Origin: Chryseobacterium sp. SC28
GTDB taxonomy: Bacteria; Bacteroidota; Bacteroidia; Flavobacteriales; Weeksellaceae
Reading direction: 5' to 3'
NCBI RefSeq assembly: GCF_003932955.1
Contig: NZ_QOVY01000006.1
Span: 73,608 to 137,607, forward strand
Length of the DNA stretch: 64,000 nucleotides
Under the pieces are notes generated by a model. It worked only from the letters and a program-made list of their open reading frames with translations, searched no databases and was not told the origin of the DNA. A program made the position numbers and the translations under genes. Numbering within the stretch: position 1 is the first letter of the stretch; every line of letters starts with the position of its first letter. This document shows positions 35,824-45,154 of this stretch, one piece after another.

Positions 35824-37083
35824 ATGAGGGAAAAGATTGTCATCATCGGAGGTGGTTTCGCGGGCTTACAATTAGCAAGAAATCTAAATAATCAAGGAAA
35901 ATACAAGGTAATGGTCATAGACAAGATGAACCATCATATGTTCCAGCCCTTATTTTATCAGGTTGCAACAGGGCGAATCGAGCCTTCCAACATTTCATTC
36001 CCTTTTAGAAAAATCTTTCAGAGATCAAAAAATATTCAGTTCAGAATGACCGAAATTAAAAAAATTGTTCCTTCCGAAAATAAAGTCATTGGCGAATATG
36101 GCGTTTTCACTTACGACAAACTTGTGATTGCCACTGGTTGCAAAACCAATTTTTTCGGTAATCAAAAGATCGAACAATTGACGATGGGAATGAAGAATAC
36201 GCAAGAAGCCATTACCATCCGGAATCACATTCTGATGACTTTTGAAAAAATGATCATCGAAAGAAAAGCCAGCGACGACGGCAACTGGAATCTCGTGATT
36301 GTCGGAAGCGGACCTACCGGCGTGGAACTGGCAGGCGCATTTGCCGAAATGAAAACCCACATCCTCCCCAGAGATTATCCCAGAATGAACTTTTCGGATC
36401 TTAACATTATTCTGATAAGTGCAGATAATGCGCCGCTGGAAACCATGAGCAAAGATTCTCAACAAGCCGCAGATAAATACCTTGCTGAACTGGGTGTTAA
36501 ATTTTTGAAAAAGGAGCGCGTTACAGATTACGACGGCGAGACTATCTCGATGGCAAGTGGCAAGTCGATTCCGACGAACAATGTCATCTGGGCGGCAGGA
36601 GTTACCGGAAACATTGTGGATGATTTCAACAAAGAAAATCTCATAAGAAACCGATATGTAGTAGATCGGTACAACCGCGTAAAGGGTTACGAAAACATCT
36701 TTGCCATCGGCGATATCGCCTATATGGAAACGCCAAAATATCCGCACGCTCATCCTCAGGTCGCAAACGTCGCCATCAACCAAGGTAAAAATCTGGCTCG
36801 CAATCTCAAAAAAAATTCCGAGAAAGATTGGGAAGAATATGAATATATCGACCGCGGATCTATGGCTACCATTGGGAAACACCGCGCGGTGGTCGACCTG
36901 CCGAAATTCAAATTTCAAGGATTTCTTGCGTGGTATCTATGGATGTTCTTACATTTGATGCTGATTTTGAGTGTGCGAAACAAGCTGGCTATCTTCTTCA
37001 ACTGGATGTGGAGCTATCTCAACAAGGATTCTTCGCTGCGGCTGATCATCGTACCAACCAAGAAAAATCCTACGGAACAGTAA
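35824..37083 (+). CDS. ndh: Type II NADH:quinone oxidoreductase
   Basis: 419 residues. A single-subunit, non-proton-pumping NADH dehydrogenase on the inner membrane. FAD-binding IIGGGFAGLQLARNL (6-20), the conserved NHHMFQPLFYQVATG, NADH-binding VIVGSGPTGVELAGAFAE, and the FAD/quinone segment IFAIGDIAYM with HPQVANVAINQGKNLA. The C-terminal amphipathic/membrane helix FLAWYLWMFLHLMLIL anchors it. Single gene. Confidence 0.95.
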   Translation: MREKIVIIGGGFAGLQLARNLNNQGKYKVMVIDKMNHHMFQPLFYQVATGRIEPSNISFPFRKIFQRSKNIQFRMTEIKKIVPSENKVIGEYGVFTYDKLVIATGCKTNFFGNQKIEQLTMGMKNTQEAITIRNHILMTFEKMIIERKASDDGNWNLVIVGSGPTGVELAGAFAEMKTHILPRDYPRMNFSDLNIILISADNAPLETMSKDSQQAADKYLAELGVKFLKKERVTDYDGETISMASGKSIPTNNVIWAAGVTGNIVDDFNKENLIRNRYVVDRYNRVKGYENIFAIGDIAYMETPKYPHAHPQVANVAINQGKNLARNLKKNSEKDWEEYEYIDRGSMATIGKHRAVVDLPKFKFQGFLAWYLWMFLHLMLILSVRNKLAIFFNWMWSYLNKDSSLRLIIVPTKKNPTEQ

Positions 37084-37084
37084 T

Positions 37085-37150
37085 ATAGTCGATAGTTGAT
37101 AAATGATAATTGATTGCAATTCATCACTTATCATAGATCATTCATCATTT
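37085..37150. repeat. Degenerate intergenic inverted repeat
   Basis: Arms built on GATAAATGATAATTGAT and ATCACTTATC face each other between ndh and trmD, with a second partial arm ATCATTTAC. Shares the TAAATGATAA word with the repeat at 27331. Confidence 0.45.
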
Positions 37151-37156
37151 ACAAAT

Positions 37157-37831
37157 ATGCGCATAGACATCATAAGTGTACTTCCCGAACTGATGGAAAG
37201 CCCATTCCAGACCTCGATCCTGAAAAGAGCAATGGAAAAAGGTCTGGCAGAAGTTCATTTTCATAATATCCGTGACTGGAGCACCAATAAGCATCGGCAG
37301 ATTGATGACGAACCTTACGGCGGCGGTGCAGGAATGATCATGATGGTAGAACCGCTGGACAAATGCATCTCCGAACTGAAAGCGCAAAGAAACTACGACG
37401 AAATCATCTATCTCACTCCGGATGGCGAAACTCTGAACCAAAAAATCGCCAACACCTTGTCCATCAAGAAAAATCTGATTTTCCTTTGTGGGCATTACAA
37501 GGGCATTGACCAACGCGTTCGTGACCTTCATATCACCAAAGAAATTTCCATCGGCGATTATGTTTTGACAGGCGGCGAACTGGCCGCGTGTGTTTTGGCA
37601 GATTCGGTAATTCGACTTTTGCCAGGCGTTTTGAATGATGAGCAAAGCGCGCTGACGGACAGTTTTCAGGATAATTTACTTTCGCCACCAATCTACACAA
37701 GACCAGAAACATACAAAGGCTTATCTGTCCCGAAAATTTTATTGAGTGGCAACACCGCTGCCATCGAAGATTGGTTGCACGATGAAGCTGTGCGAGTTAC
37801 GAAGGAAAGACGTCCGGATCTTTTGGAGTAA
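37157..37831 (+). CDS. trmD: tRNA (guanine-N1)-methyltransferase
   Basis: 224 residues from ATG 37157 ([20 protein letters not shown]). An upstream in-frame ATG at 37103 would add 18 unrelated residues from the intergenic repeat and is rejected. Forms m1G37 using S-adenosylmethionine. SPOUT-knot signatures: [42 protein letters not shown]. In many bacteria it sits with rpsP-rimM; here it is about 2 kb upstream of them with two genes between. Confidence 0.97.
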   Translation: MRIDIISVLPELMESPFQTSILKRAMEKGLAEVHFHNIRDWSTNKHRQIDDEPYGGGAGMIMMVEPLDKCISELKAQRNYDEIIYLTPDGETLNQKIANTLSIKKNLIFLCGHYKGIDQRVRDLHITKEISIGDYVLTGGELAACVLADSVIRLLPGVLNDEQSALTDSFQDNLLSPPIYTRPETYKGLSVPKILLSGNTAAIEDWLHDEAVRVTKERRPDLLE

Positions 37832-37858
37832 TTTTGAGAGTTTCAAATTTGACCTATT

Positions 37859-37890
37859 CCTTTCTAAATATTTAGAGAGGTTTTTTATTT
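37859..37890 (+). terminator. Terminator of trmD
   Basis: CCTTTCTAAA pairs with TTTAGAGAGG around a short loop, followed by TTTTTTATTT. Confidence 0.75.
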
Positions 37891-37927
37891 ATTTTTATAA
37901 TTATTATCTTTATTCAAAATTGGATTT

Positions 37928-38377
37928 ATGCAGAAGACGATTTATAACAAAAGCGAGTTGCGCAATTTTGTGACAGACACGATATCCGGCAAGGTAAAAA
38001 CATTGGAATTTTACCTCAATTTCTCTCTGGAAGCCAGCCGAGAAATAAAGAAAACATCAAAATACGATTCTATACGGGAGGAGATTCAGGAAGAAATTTA
38101 TCATTTGGACAAACAGATGGTAGCTTTGAAAACAATGCAAACGCAGATGCGAAAAGTCCTGAACTCGGTTTCCGACACCGTAAAAATAGGATCATTGGTC
38201 ATTACAAACAAAGCGCGTTTCTACATTTCGGTTTCTTTGGGCGAGTTTTTTTTCGAGGGCGACCGCTTCTACGCCATCTCGCCGGAAAGTCCGATGGCGC
38301 AGACGATGATGGGAATGAAACCCGGCGACTCGTTTGTGCTCAATAAAATAGGGCAGGAAATAGTCGAAATTTTCTAA
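37928..38377 (+). CDS. GreA/GreB-like transcription factor
   Basis: 149 residues. The N-terminal half is a helical hairpin (about 10-80, YDSIREEIQEEIYHLDKQMV). The C-terminal half (about 85-149) resembles the FKBP-like domain of GreA/GreB: VKIGSLVITNKARFYISVSL, AISPESPMAQTMMGMKPGDS. The acidic tip pair of true Gre factors is not obvious, so it may be an anti-Gre/Rnk-like RNA polymerase secondary-channel protein. Some databases, as I recall, mislabel this family '3-oxoacyl-ACP synthase'. Confidence 0.7.
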   Translation: MQKTIYNKSELRNFVTDTISGKVKTLEFYLNFSLEASREIKKTSKYDSIREEIQEEIYHLDKQMVALKTMQTQMRKVLNSVSDTVKIGSLVITNKARFYISVSLGEFFFEGDRFYAISPESPMAQTMMGMKPGDSFVLNKIGQEIVEIF

Positions 38378-38383
38378 AAAATT

Positions 38384-38437
38384 CCCCTCCTCCGGAGGGG
38401 TGGCGAAAATTTGCAAAAATTTTTGACGGGGTGGTTA
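38384..38437 (+). repeat. CCCCTCC...GGAGGGG dispersed element
   Basis: A perfect palindrome, CCCCTCCTCCGGAGGGG, is followed by TGGCGAAAATTTGCAAAAA and GACGGGGTGG; GGGGTGG occurs twice as a direct repeat. I recall this kind of element as common between genes in Chryseobacterium relatives. It begins 7 nt after the stop of the Gre-like gene. Confidence 0.6.
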
Positions 38438-38495
38438 TTACTTGACTCTTTTTTTCTTTCACTCTTTGCTCTTTTATCTTTTGCCTTGATTCCCG

Positions 38496-38503
38496 TATCT
38501 TTG
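38496..38503 (+). promoter_or_regulatory. Nitroreductase promoter, TATCTTTG, 3 nt before the ATG
   Basis: Perfect -7 consensus ending 3 nt upstream of ATG 38507; predicts a leaderless mRNA and confirms that start over the ATG at 38411. Confidence 0.6.
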
Positions 38504-38506
38504 AAT

Positions 38507-39019
38507 ATGGAAAACGCTAAAATCTTAAAAAAAATCATAGAAGCGCGCAGAAGCATCTTCCCCAAAGATTATTCCGGCAAAGAAATCCCTGAAAATATCA
38601 TAGATGAAATCCTGAAAAGCGCGGCCTTTGCTCCGAATCACAAACGCACGAAGCCTTGGCGTCTCAAAACTTTCAAAGGCGAGGAAAAACAAAAGCTGGG
38701 ATTAGAACTTCAAAGCATTTACAAAAATTCGACAGCGGAAGTTCAGTTTCTTCAGAAGAAATATGATGATATTGGATTTAAGATTTCTAAAGCCAATGTT
38801 GTTGTCTCAATAGTTGTCCACTTCAGTAGATTGCTTCCGGAATGGGAGGAGATCGCCGCCGTTTCTATGGCCGTTCAGAATATGTATTTGACTTGTACGG
38901 CCAATAATATCGGTTGCTACTGGAGTTCGGCAAAAATTGCTGAACAGCTGAAAGACTCTTTGACCATTGAAGACAATCAGAAATGTTTGGGTTTGTTTTA
39001 TATGGGAATGATAGACTAA
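38507..39019 (+). CDS. Nitroreductase-family FMN oxidoreductase
   Basis: 170 residues from ATG 38507 (MENAKILKKIIEARRS). FMN-binding N-terminal Arg pair ARRSIFPKDYSG and AAFAPNHKRTKPWRLK; AAVSMAVQNMYLTCTANNIG is the dimer/FMN helix. It uses NAD(P)H to reduce nitro or quinone-like substrates; the physiological substrate is unknown. The dispersed two-box element starts 22 nt after its stop. Confidence 0.9.
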   Translation: MENAKILKKIIEARRSIFPKDYSGKEIPENIIDEILKSAAFAPNHKRTKPWRLKTFKGEEKQKLGLELQSIYKNSTAEVQFLQKKYDDIGFKISKANVVVSIVVHFSRLLPEWEEIAAVSMAVQNMYLTCTANNIGCYWSSAKIAEQLKDSLTIEDNQKCLGLFYMGMID

Positions 39020-39041
39020 ATCACTATTTCCCTCGCCACCC

Positions 39042-39149
39042 ATAGCCCTGATTGCAGTGGAAATCCTTTTTTGCGGGGGCTTCCGAAACTTCTAAATGAC
39101 AAAACGTGAAGCAAAAAAGATTGCAACGGAAAGCAGGTTCCCGGCTCCT
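39042..39149 (+). repeat. Two-box dispersed element, copy B
   Basis: Box 1 is at 39042-39066 and box 2 at 39120-39149, identical base for base to copy A (26584-26685, minus strand). The 53-nt spacer has no sequence match to copy A's spacer but again carries an inverted repeat, TTTTTTGC/GCAAAAAA, extended by TTC/GAA. It lies downstream of the nitroreductase in the same orientation relative to its gene as copy A. Confidence 0.85.
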
Positions 39150-39228
39150 AAAAAATCCAATGTAACAATATATCAATTTAACGAAGTAACAATATATTCT
39201 CAAATTGGTAAATTATTAGATTTTCAAA

Positions 39229-39258
39229 TTGTTACATTAAAATATTTTTCTATCTTTG
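39229..39258 (+). promoter_or_regulatory. rpsP promoter: TTG - 19 nt - TATCTTTG
   Basis: -33 TTG (39229-39231) and -7 TATCTTTG (39251-39258) with ideal 19-nt spacing. The leader (about 42 nt) contains GGGACGTGTTCCC, a small possible hairpin. Confidence 0.8.
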
Positions 39259-39304
39259 CGCACTTAATATTTAACCGGGACGTGTTCCCCAAATTTTAAA
39301 ATTT

Positions 39305-40018
39305 ATGTCAGTAAAAATCAGATTACAAAGACACGGATCCAAAGGGAAACCTTTTTTCCACATCGTGGTTGCAGATTCCAGAGCCAGAAGAGATGGTAAA
39401 TTCATCGAGAAATTAGGCATTTACAACCCTATTACCAACCCAGCAACCATAGAACTAAACGTAAATTCTGCCGTGAAATGGTTGAACAACGGGGCTCAGC
39501 CAACCGACACCGCAAGAGCAATCCTTTCTTACAAAGGCGCGTTGTACAAAAAGCACCTTCAAGGTGGCGTTGCAAAAGGCGCTTTCGACGAAGCTGAAGC
39601 CGAGAAGAGATTCGCTGCTTGGTTAGAAAACAAAGAAGCCAGAGTACAAGACAAAGTGCAAGGATTGACAAAAGCCCAATCCGACGCTAAGAAAGCGGCC
39701 TTGGAAGCTGAAGCCAAAGTAAACCAAGCTAGACTTGACGCTGCTCAAAAAGTTTTGGACGATGCAAAAGCGGAAGAAGAAGCCAAACTTGCTGAAGCGA
39801 AAGCGGCTGAGGAAGCTGCAAATGCACCTGCCGAAGTAGAAGCCACTGAAGAACCAGTAGCCGAAGCCACCGTTGAAACTCCCGTTGCGGAAACTGCAAC
39901 TGAAGAACAAACTGCTGAAACAACTGCAGAAGCTCCTGCTGCTGAACCTACACCAGAAGAAACTGCAACTGAAGAACCAACTGCTGAAGCAGAAGGAACG
40001 GAAGAAACTAAGGCGTAA
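39305..40018 (+). CDS. rpsP: 30S ribosomal protein S16 with long acidic tail
   Basis: 237 residues against about 80-90 in most bacteria. The S16 core is residues 1-80 ([37 protein letters not shown]). A Bacteroidetes-type helical extension follows (about 80-165, [20 protein letters not shown]). The last 70 residues are almost only Ala, Glu, Thr, Pro and Val ([31 protein letters not shown]) and strongly acidic, unusual for a ribosomal protein. First gene before rimM; strong promoter. Confidence 0.97.
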   Translation: MSVKIRLQRHGSKGKPFFHIVVADSRARRDGKFIEKLGIYNPITNPATIELNVNSAVKWLNNGAQPTDTARAILSYKGALYKKHLQGGVAKGAFDEAEAEKRFAAWLENKEARVQDKVQGLTKAQSDAKKAALEAEAKVNQARLDAAQKVLDDAKAEEEAKLAEAKAAEEAANAPAEVEATEEPVAEATVETPVAETATEEQTAETTAEAPAAEPTPEETATEEPTAEAEGTEETKA

Positions 40019-40043
40019 ATCTCCAAAAAAATACAATCAAGCT

Positions 40044-40072
40044 CAAAGACACGATACTCTCGTGTCTTTGTT
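40044..40072 (+). terminator. Hairpin after rpsP
   Basis: CAAAGACACGA (40044-40054) pairs perfectly with TCGTGTCTTTG (40060-40070). Only TT follows, so it may attenuate rather than fully terminate. Confidence 0.65.
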
Positions 40073-40099
40073 GTTCAATTCCAAACCTCAAGGTTTTAT

Positions 40100-40107
40100 T
40101 ATATTTG
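40100..40107 (+). promoter_or_regulatory. rimM promoter, TATATTTG, 4 nt before the ATG
   Basis: Perfect -7 consensus ending 4 nt before ATG 40112; predicts a leaderless rimM transcript separate from rpsP. Confidence 0.6.
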
Positions 40108-40111
40108 CAGA

Positions 40112-40654
40112 ATGAGAAAAGAAGACTGCTATTTTTTAGGAACCATTACCAGAACGCACGGACTGCAAGGCAACGTAATCCTGAAACTGGACACAGATCA
40201 GCCTGAAATGTACGATAAACTAACCTCTATTTTTTTGGAAATCAATGGATTGCTGGTTCCGTTTTTTGTGGACAAACAGCAATGGCAGAAAGGGGACACT
40301 AAGATTATTTCGTTCAAAAATTCTTCGGAAGCTCTTGTTAATCAATCGATTGGAAAAGGGGTTTATCTTCCGCTTTCAACGCTTCCGCCGCTGACGGGAA
40401 AAAAATTTTATTACCACGAAGTTATTGGTTTCGAAATCCGCGAAGACGATGGAAAATCTTGTGGAAGCATCGTGGCCATCAATGATATGACGGCGCAGAA
40501 TTACTTCATTCTCGATCTTGGCGGCAAAGAAATCATCATTCCGATTATCAGAGACTGGATTTTGGAGGTCAATCGCGAAGAAAAATTTATCAAGATGGAG
40601 TTGCCCGAAGGTCTGATGGATGTTTTCCTGATTCCTTCGAAGAAAGATGAATAA
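40112..40654 (+). CDS. rimM: Ribosome maturation factor RimM
   Basis: 180 residues. Assists 30S (S19 region) maturation. N-terminal RimM barrel with YFLGTITRTHGLQGNVILKL; C-terminal PRC-barrel domain (about 95-175) with GFEIREDDGKSCGSI and EIIIPIIRDWILEVNREEK. Follows rpsP, separated by a hairpin and its own promoter. Confidence 0.95.
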   Translation: MRKEDCYFLGTITRTHGLQGNVILKLDTDQPEMYDKLTSIFLEINGLLVPFFVDKQQWQKGDTKIISFKNSSEALVNQSIGKGVYLPLSTLPPLTGKKFYYHEVIGFEIREDDGKSCGSIVAINDMTAQNYFILDLGGKEIIIPIIRDWILEVNREEKFIKMELPEGLMDVFLIPSKKDE

Positions 40655-40779
40655 TTGACCAATCCATTCAACTGAGTATAAATTGAAATATAAGAAACTT
40701 ATAATCAGCCTTTTAATCATCAAACGCTGGTATCGAAAACTAAAGAATAAATATCTCCTACCTATTACAACGCTTTTCG

Positions 40780-40787
40780 TAAATTTG
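40780..40787 (+). promoter_or_regulatory. asnS promoter, TAAATTTG
   Basis: Perfect -7 consensus 107 nt before the asnS ATG. The roughly 100-nt leader contains two short reading frames of 10 codons, starting MKPGRQHFPL and MIVRSGASDL; neither contains Asn codons, so classical attenuation by asparagine codons is not supported. Confidence 0.6.
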
Positions 40788-40894
40788 CGCACGATAATTT
40801 GAAAGATGAAACCCGGCCGACAACACTTCCCTCTTTAGGAAAGATGATTGTTAGAAGTGGGGCATCAGACCTTTGAAAAATATAAAAAATACAG

Positions 40895-42343
40895 ATGAAA
40901 CGACAGACCATCAAAGATCTATTAGTGGATTACAAAAAAATATTACATCACGACATTACCGTGCAAGGCTGGGTGCGGGCTTTCCGGTCCAACCGTTTTA
41001 TCGCGCTATATGATGGTTCTACGATTCATAATTTGCAAATCGTGGTTGATTTTGAAAATTTTGATGAAAAACTTCTCAAAAAAATCAATACGGCTTCGTC
41101 TTTGAAAATTGAAGGTGAAGTGGTGGAAAGCCAAGGCGCCGGACAAACCGTGGAAATCATTGCGAAGAAAATCACGATTCTGGGCGACAATTTCTTCGAG
41201 GAATTGCAATCAACGATTCTTCAGCCAAAAAAACACAGCTTGGAGAAACTCCGTGAGCAGGCACATTTGAGATTCCGAACCAATGTTTTTGGCGCGGTTT
41301 TCAGAATCCGCCACGCGCTGAGTTTTGCGATTCACTCTTTCTTCAATCAAAATCAATTTTTCTACATCAACACACCAATTATCACCGGAACTGATGCGGA
41401 AGGTGCGGGCGAAATGTTTGGCGTGACGAATTTTGACCTTAATCATATTCCTAAAACCGAAGATGGGGCAATCGATTTTTCCCAAGATTTTTTCGGAAAG
41501 AAGACCAACTTGACGGTTTCCGGACAACTGGAAGGCGAAACGGCGGCGATGGGCTTGGGAAGGATTTACACTTTCGGACCTACTTTCCGTGCAGAAAATT
41601 CCAATACGACGCGGCATCTTGCCGAGTTTTGGATGATAGAGCCCGAGGTTGCGTTCAACAATCTTGAAAATAATATCGACCTTGCTGAGGACTTTTTGAA
41701 ATACGTGATTCAGTATGTTTTGGATCATTGCAAAGACGATTTGGAGTTCCTTGACAAGCGTTTCGAGGAAGAGCAAAAATCGAAACCGGAGAAAGACCGA
41801 GCAAAAGAAGGCTTGATAGAAAAACTGAAAAACGTAGTCTCAAAACGCTTCAAGAGAGTGTCTTACACGGAAGCAATTGAGATTTTATTAAACTCCAAAG
41901 AGAATAAAAAAGGAAAATTCCAATATCCGATTGAGAAATGGGGAACAGACTTGCAGTCTGAGCACGAAAGATATTTGGTGGAGAAACATTTTGAAACGCC
42001 GGTGGTTCTTTTCGATTATCCGAAGGAAATCAAAGCGTTTTATATGAAACTGAATGACGACGGAAAAACCGTTGCTGCAATGGATGTTCTTTTCCCGGGA
42101 ATTGGCGAAATCATCGGCGGATCGGAAAGGGAAGCGAGACACGATGTTCTTCTCGCAAAAATGAAAGATTTCGGCGTTGATGAGCACGAACTTTGGTGGT
42201 ATCTCGATACGAGGAAATTCGGTTCGGTACCGCACGCGGGATTTGGTTTAGGACTTGAAAGGCTCGTCCTTTTCGTAACCGGAATGACGAACATCAGAGA
42301 CGTGATTCCTTTCCCGAGAACGCCGAAAAATGCAGAATTCTAA
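40895..42343 (+). CDS. asnS: Asparaginyl-tRNA synthetase
   Basis: 482 residues, class IIb. Charges tRNA-Asn. OB-fold anticodon-binding domain at about 17-115 ([20 protein letters not shown]). Catalytic core: [20 protein letters not shown], motif 2 [21 protein letters not shown] region, and motif 3 [12 protein letters not shown] with [12 protein letters not shown] at the end. The EGAGEMF wording favours Asn over Asp. Complete and ordinary. Confidence 0.97.
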   Translation: MKRQTIKDLLVDYKKILHHDITVQGWVRAFRSNRFIALYDGSTIHNLQIVVDFENFDEKLLKKINTASSLKIEGEVVESQGAGQTVEIIAKKITILGDNFFEELQSTILQPKKHSLEKLREQAHLRFRTNVFGAVFRIRHALSFAIHSFFNQNQFFYINTPIITGTDAEGAGEMFGVTNFDLNHIPKTEDGAIDFSQDFFGKKTNLTVSGQLEGETAAMGLGRIYTFGPTFRAENSNTTRHLAEFWMIEPEVAFNNLENNIDLAEDFLKYVIQYVLDHCKDDLEFLDKRFEEEQKSKPEKDRAKEGLIEKLKNVVSKRFKRVSYTEAIEILLNSKENKKGKFQYPIEKWGTDLQSEHERYLVEKHFETPVVLFDYPKEIKAFYMKLNDDGKTVAAMDVLFPGIGEIIGGSEREARHDVLLAKMKDFGVDEHELWWYLDTRKFGSVPHAGFGLGLERLVLFVTGMTNIRDVIPFPRTPKNAEF

Positions 42344-42492
42344 TGCTTTTTAAAAAAAATATAAAAAGATATAAAGTGTGTTTCCGTTCGGATTAAGAAT
42401 CCAATTGAAGCAATTTTATCAATAGGAATGCCCTATTTCATCGCAAATAGACAAAATATTTTTGTTAAAATATACGGAATATATTTTAATCA

Positions 42493-45039
42493 TTAGGCAG
42501 AATTCCTGCTGGCATTAATATTTCCGAACAGAGATCGCGTCACAAGTTTTTCATAGCTGGCCGTATTTCCTTCCCCCTTCTGAATTTTGATCAAAGCATA
42601 TTGCTGGATGCTCAACAGCGGCAGCACGATTTTCTCTCGAATCTTGACGGATTTCCGATTCAGCGGTTCCTCCTGCATCAGGATTTTGAAACCGGTGAGC
42701 TCCAGCATCATTTCTTTTGAAAGAGAAAACTCCGAAAAAAGAATATTCCAAAACTCACCAAACTTCGGATTCTTTCGCATATAATAAGTCAGTGGGAAAT
42801 AGCTTTTGTTCATACTCATCATCGAGTTTAGCACCAAGGTTTTGAAGAAGTCCGAACCTTTGTACAAGGCCTTGACCTCATCGAAGCGACCTGCGTCCTT
42901 CAAGGTTTTGAGTGCAAATCCGAACCCGAAGAAGCCCGGAACATTCTGCTTCAGCTGAGCCCAGGATCCCACAAATGGAATCGCGCGCAGATCCTCAAAC
43001 TTTAGTTCAGATCCGCCACCTCGCTTGCTGGGGCGGCTGCCGATATTCGTGCGACCATAGTAATCCAAGGTGCTCATTTCTTGCAAATAGGGTACGAACA
43101 TCGGATGCGCCTTGAGATCCGAATATTTTTGGTAACTGATCTCCGCCAATTCCGAGAGCAGCGCGCGCTCGTCCTCCGTAAGATCTTTTTTCACATCTTT
43201 GAAAACGTCATTCTCGATGCCCGCCGTTAGCAACTGTTCGAAGTTGAATTTTGCCTGATCTTTATTTCCAAAAACACTCGTGATGGTCTGGCCTTGGATG
43301 GTCAGCTCGATTTGGTTATTGGCAATGGTATTGCCTTGCGATGCGTAAAAATCGTGGGTTTTCCCGCCGCCTCTTGCCGGCGGACCGCCTCGGCCATCAA
43401 AGAACACGACGATTATGCCGCGGTCTTCAGATATCTTGGTCAGTTTCTCCTTCGATGTGTAGATTTGCCAATTGGCCTTCAGGTAGCCTCCGTCTTTAGT
43501 CCCGTCGGAAAAGCCCAGCATAATGATCTGTTTGTTATTTCTTTTGGCAAGATGCTTTTTATAAACCGGATGATTGTAGAGCTTTTCCATCACGTTTTGA
43601 GATCTGTCCAAGCCTTCCATCGTTTCGAATAATGGCACAATATCGATATGAATATCCTCATCGGCGTAGCCGCAAAGCTTCATCAACACATAGACGTTCA
43701 TCACATCTTTGACGTCATCGGAATTGGAAATGATATAGCGGTACATTCCTCTTTCGCCATTATTTTCTTGAATGGTTTTAATATTATAGACACACATCAG
43801 CGTATCCTTAGTCATTTCATCTTCAAAATCATCGGGATTCAGAACCGCTCCGGAATCCAGCAAAAGTTGAATTTTTTCCTCATTGGTTTTAGACTCCGGA
43901 TCTTCATTAATGACTTTTTTAAAGATATCATCGATCACAGCCTGATGAATTCTGCTGTCTTGGCGGATGTCCAGCGTGGCAAAGTGGGTTCCGAAAATCT
44001 TCACTCGATCTCGAAAATCGTCGAGAACGCTGAGAAAGAGACCGTTGTGCTCCTCCACAAGGATTTTTTCTGCCCTGTCAAGTTCTGCAATAATTTCTTG
44101 AGCAGAAATCTTGGTGTCGTTATGAAAAATAGAATCATAAATTCTTTTGCTCAACGCCGTCAAAACATCGGAAACGCCACGGAAACTCAGTCTTCTTCGG
44201 ACGATTTTCAGATGTCCGTAATAATCTTTGAGGATTGATATTCTTAATTCCTCGGCGACTTTCATCGTGATATCGGCTGTCACAAACGGGTTTCCATCGC
44301 GATCGCCGCCCGGCCAGAAGCCCAGCTGGATGATGTCGGGACTCGGCGTAAAATTGGGCGTTCCGAAGACCTGTTTGATCTTTCGGTATAGTTCGCCGAT
44401 GGTTTGATAATAGACATATCGGAGGTAATAAATGATGCTCATCGCTTCGTCCAGAGGTGTTGGTCTTTCTTTGTTCACGAAAGGCGTTTTGCCTAACTGC
44501 TGAAGCAAAGCATCGATCTGCGTAATGGAATCGTTTATGATGGCATCGCGCAAGTCGTGAATAATTCTTTGGACGGCATTAGGATAAAACTGCGTGGGAT
44601 GCGCCGTAAAGACGATTTTGATAGCGAAGTCTTCCATCTTCTTTCTGATGGCCGCCAGATGATGCTCCTGAGAGGCTCTGTCGTAGAGATTCATTACAGT
44701 TCCGGGGTCGCTTTCGGAATGCAGATCCTGAAAAGCGGCATCTTCTATGCTGTCGAAAAGCACCACTTGTCTTTCGATGTACTGGATGATTTTGAAGAGG
44801 AGTTCCAGTTTCTGTTCCTCGGTTTTCAGTTCGGTATGTTTTTGGAAAAACTCTTCGACTATTTCTTCCGGAGATTTCCCCAGTTGATAGCCTTCTCGGC
44901 TTTCTTCTGCAAGGAAAGGGAGCAGCATCCCAATGTTCGTCATTTTATCATAGGGCAGACTCATAAAGAGCGAATTGTAGATTTGAAATTTATTTTCTAC
45001 AAGTTGCCGAAAGGTTTCAATTTTTTGATCGTTTAGCAT
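42493..45039 (-). CDS. ppc: Phosphoenolpyruvate carboxylase
   Basis: 848 residues. Anaplerotic carboxylation of PEP to oxaloacetate. Catalytic His in KIVFTAHPTQFYP; substrate-binding FWPGGDRDGNPFVT. The second signature is diverged: MLGFSDGTKDGGYL instead of the usual MLGYSDSxKDxG, the glycine-rich loop reads FFDGRGGPPARGGG, and the C-terminus ends INASRNSA instead of RNTG. The divergence looks like that of the Bacteroidetes branch, not decay. -7 box 4 nt before the ATG. Confidence 0.95.
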   Translation of the reverse strand: MLNDQKIETFRQLVENKFQIYNSLFMSLPYDKMTNIGMLLPFLAEESREGYQLGKSPEEIVEEFFQKHTELKTEEQKLELLFKIIQYIERQVVLFDSIEDAAFQDLHSESDPGTVMNLYDRASQEHHLAAIRKKMEDFAIKIVFTAHPTQFYPNAVQRIIHDLRDAIINDSITQIDALLQQLGKTPFVNKERPTPLDEAMSIIYYLRYVYYQTIGELYRKIKQVFGTPNFTPSPDIIQLGFWPGGDRDGNPFVTADITMKVAEELRISILKDYYGHLKIVRRRLSFRGVSDVLTALSKRIYDSIFHNDTKISAQEIIAELDRAEKILVEEHNGLFLSVLDDFRDRVKIFGTHFATLDIRQDSRIHQAVIDDIFKKVINEDPESKTNEEKIQLLLDSGAVLNPDDFEDEMTKDTLMCVYNIKTIQENNGERGMYRYIISNSDDVKDVMNVYVLMKLCGYADEDIHIDIVPLFETMEGLDRSQNVMEKLYNHPVYKKHLAKRNNKQIIMLGFSDGTKDGGYLKANWQIYTSKEKLTKISEDRGIIVVFFDGRGGPPARGGGKTHDFYASQGNTIANNQIELTIQGQTITSVFGNKDQAKFNFEQLLTAGIENDVFKDVKKDLTEDERALLSELAEISYQKYSDLKAHPMFVPYLQEMSTLDYYGRTNIGSRPSKRGGGSELKFEDLRAIPFVGSWAQLKQNVPGFFGFGFALKTLKDAGRFDEVKALYKGSDFFKTLVLNSMMSMNKSYFPLTYYMRKNPKFGEFWNILFSEFSLSKEMMLELTGFKILMQEEPLNRKSVKIREKIVLPLLSIQQYALIKIQKGEGNTASYEKLVTRSLFGNINASRNSA

Positions 45040-45043
45040 CTAA

Positions 45044-45073
45044 CAAAAATAAAAGATAAATCGCACAAATCAA
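45044..45073 (-). promoter_or_regulatory. ppc promoter: TTG - 19 nt - TATTTTTG, 4 nt before the ATG
   Basis: On the minus strand TATTTTTG (45044-45051) ends 4 nt before the start codon at 45039, with a TTG 19 nt upstream of the box (about 45071-45073). Both elements and spacing are ideal, making this the best case for a leaderless start. Confidence 0.7.
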
Positions 45074-45154
45074 CTCTGGAAATGTTATTTTTATCTTAAT
45101 ATCTCAGAAATTACTAAAAAATAATTTAAGTCTTAAGCTCAAAAAACGGTTCAA

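Noticed and set aside
37103..37156. Upstream ATG extending trmD by 18 residues
   Set aside because: The added residues come from the intergenic inverted repeat, and the canonical TrmD N-terminus begins at 37157.
38411..38506. Hydrophobic N-terminal extension of the nitroreductase resembling a signal peptide
   Set aside because: It overlaps a dispersed repeat and a perfect promoter box; the family start is at 38507.
39623..40036. Antisense frames opposite the S16 acidic tail
   Set aside because: Low-complexity shadow of the GAA/GCT-rich tail.
40793..40894. Attenuator leader peptide in front of asnS
   Set aside because: The two 10-codon frames contain no asparagine codons, and no terminator/antiterminator pair is evident.
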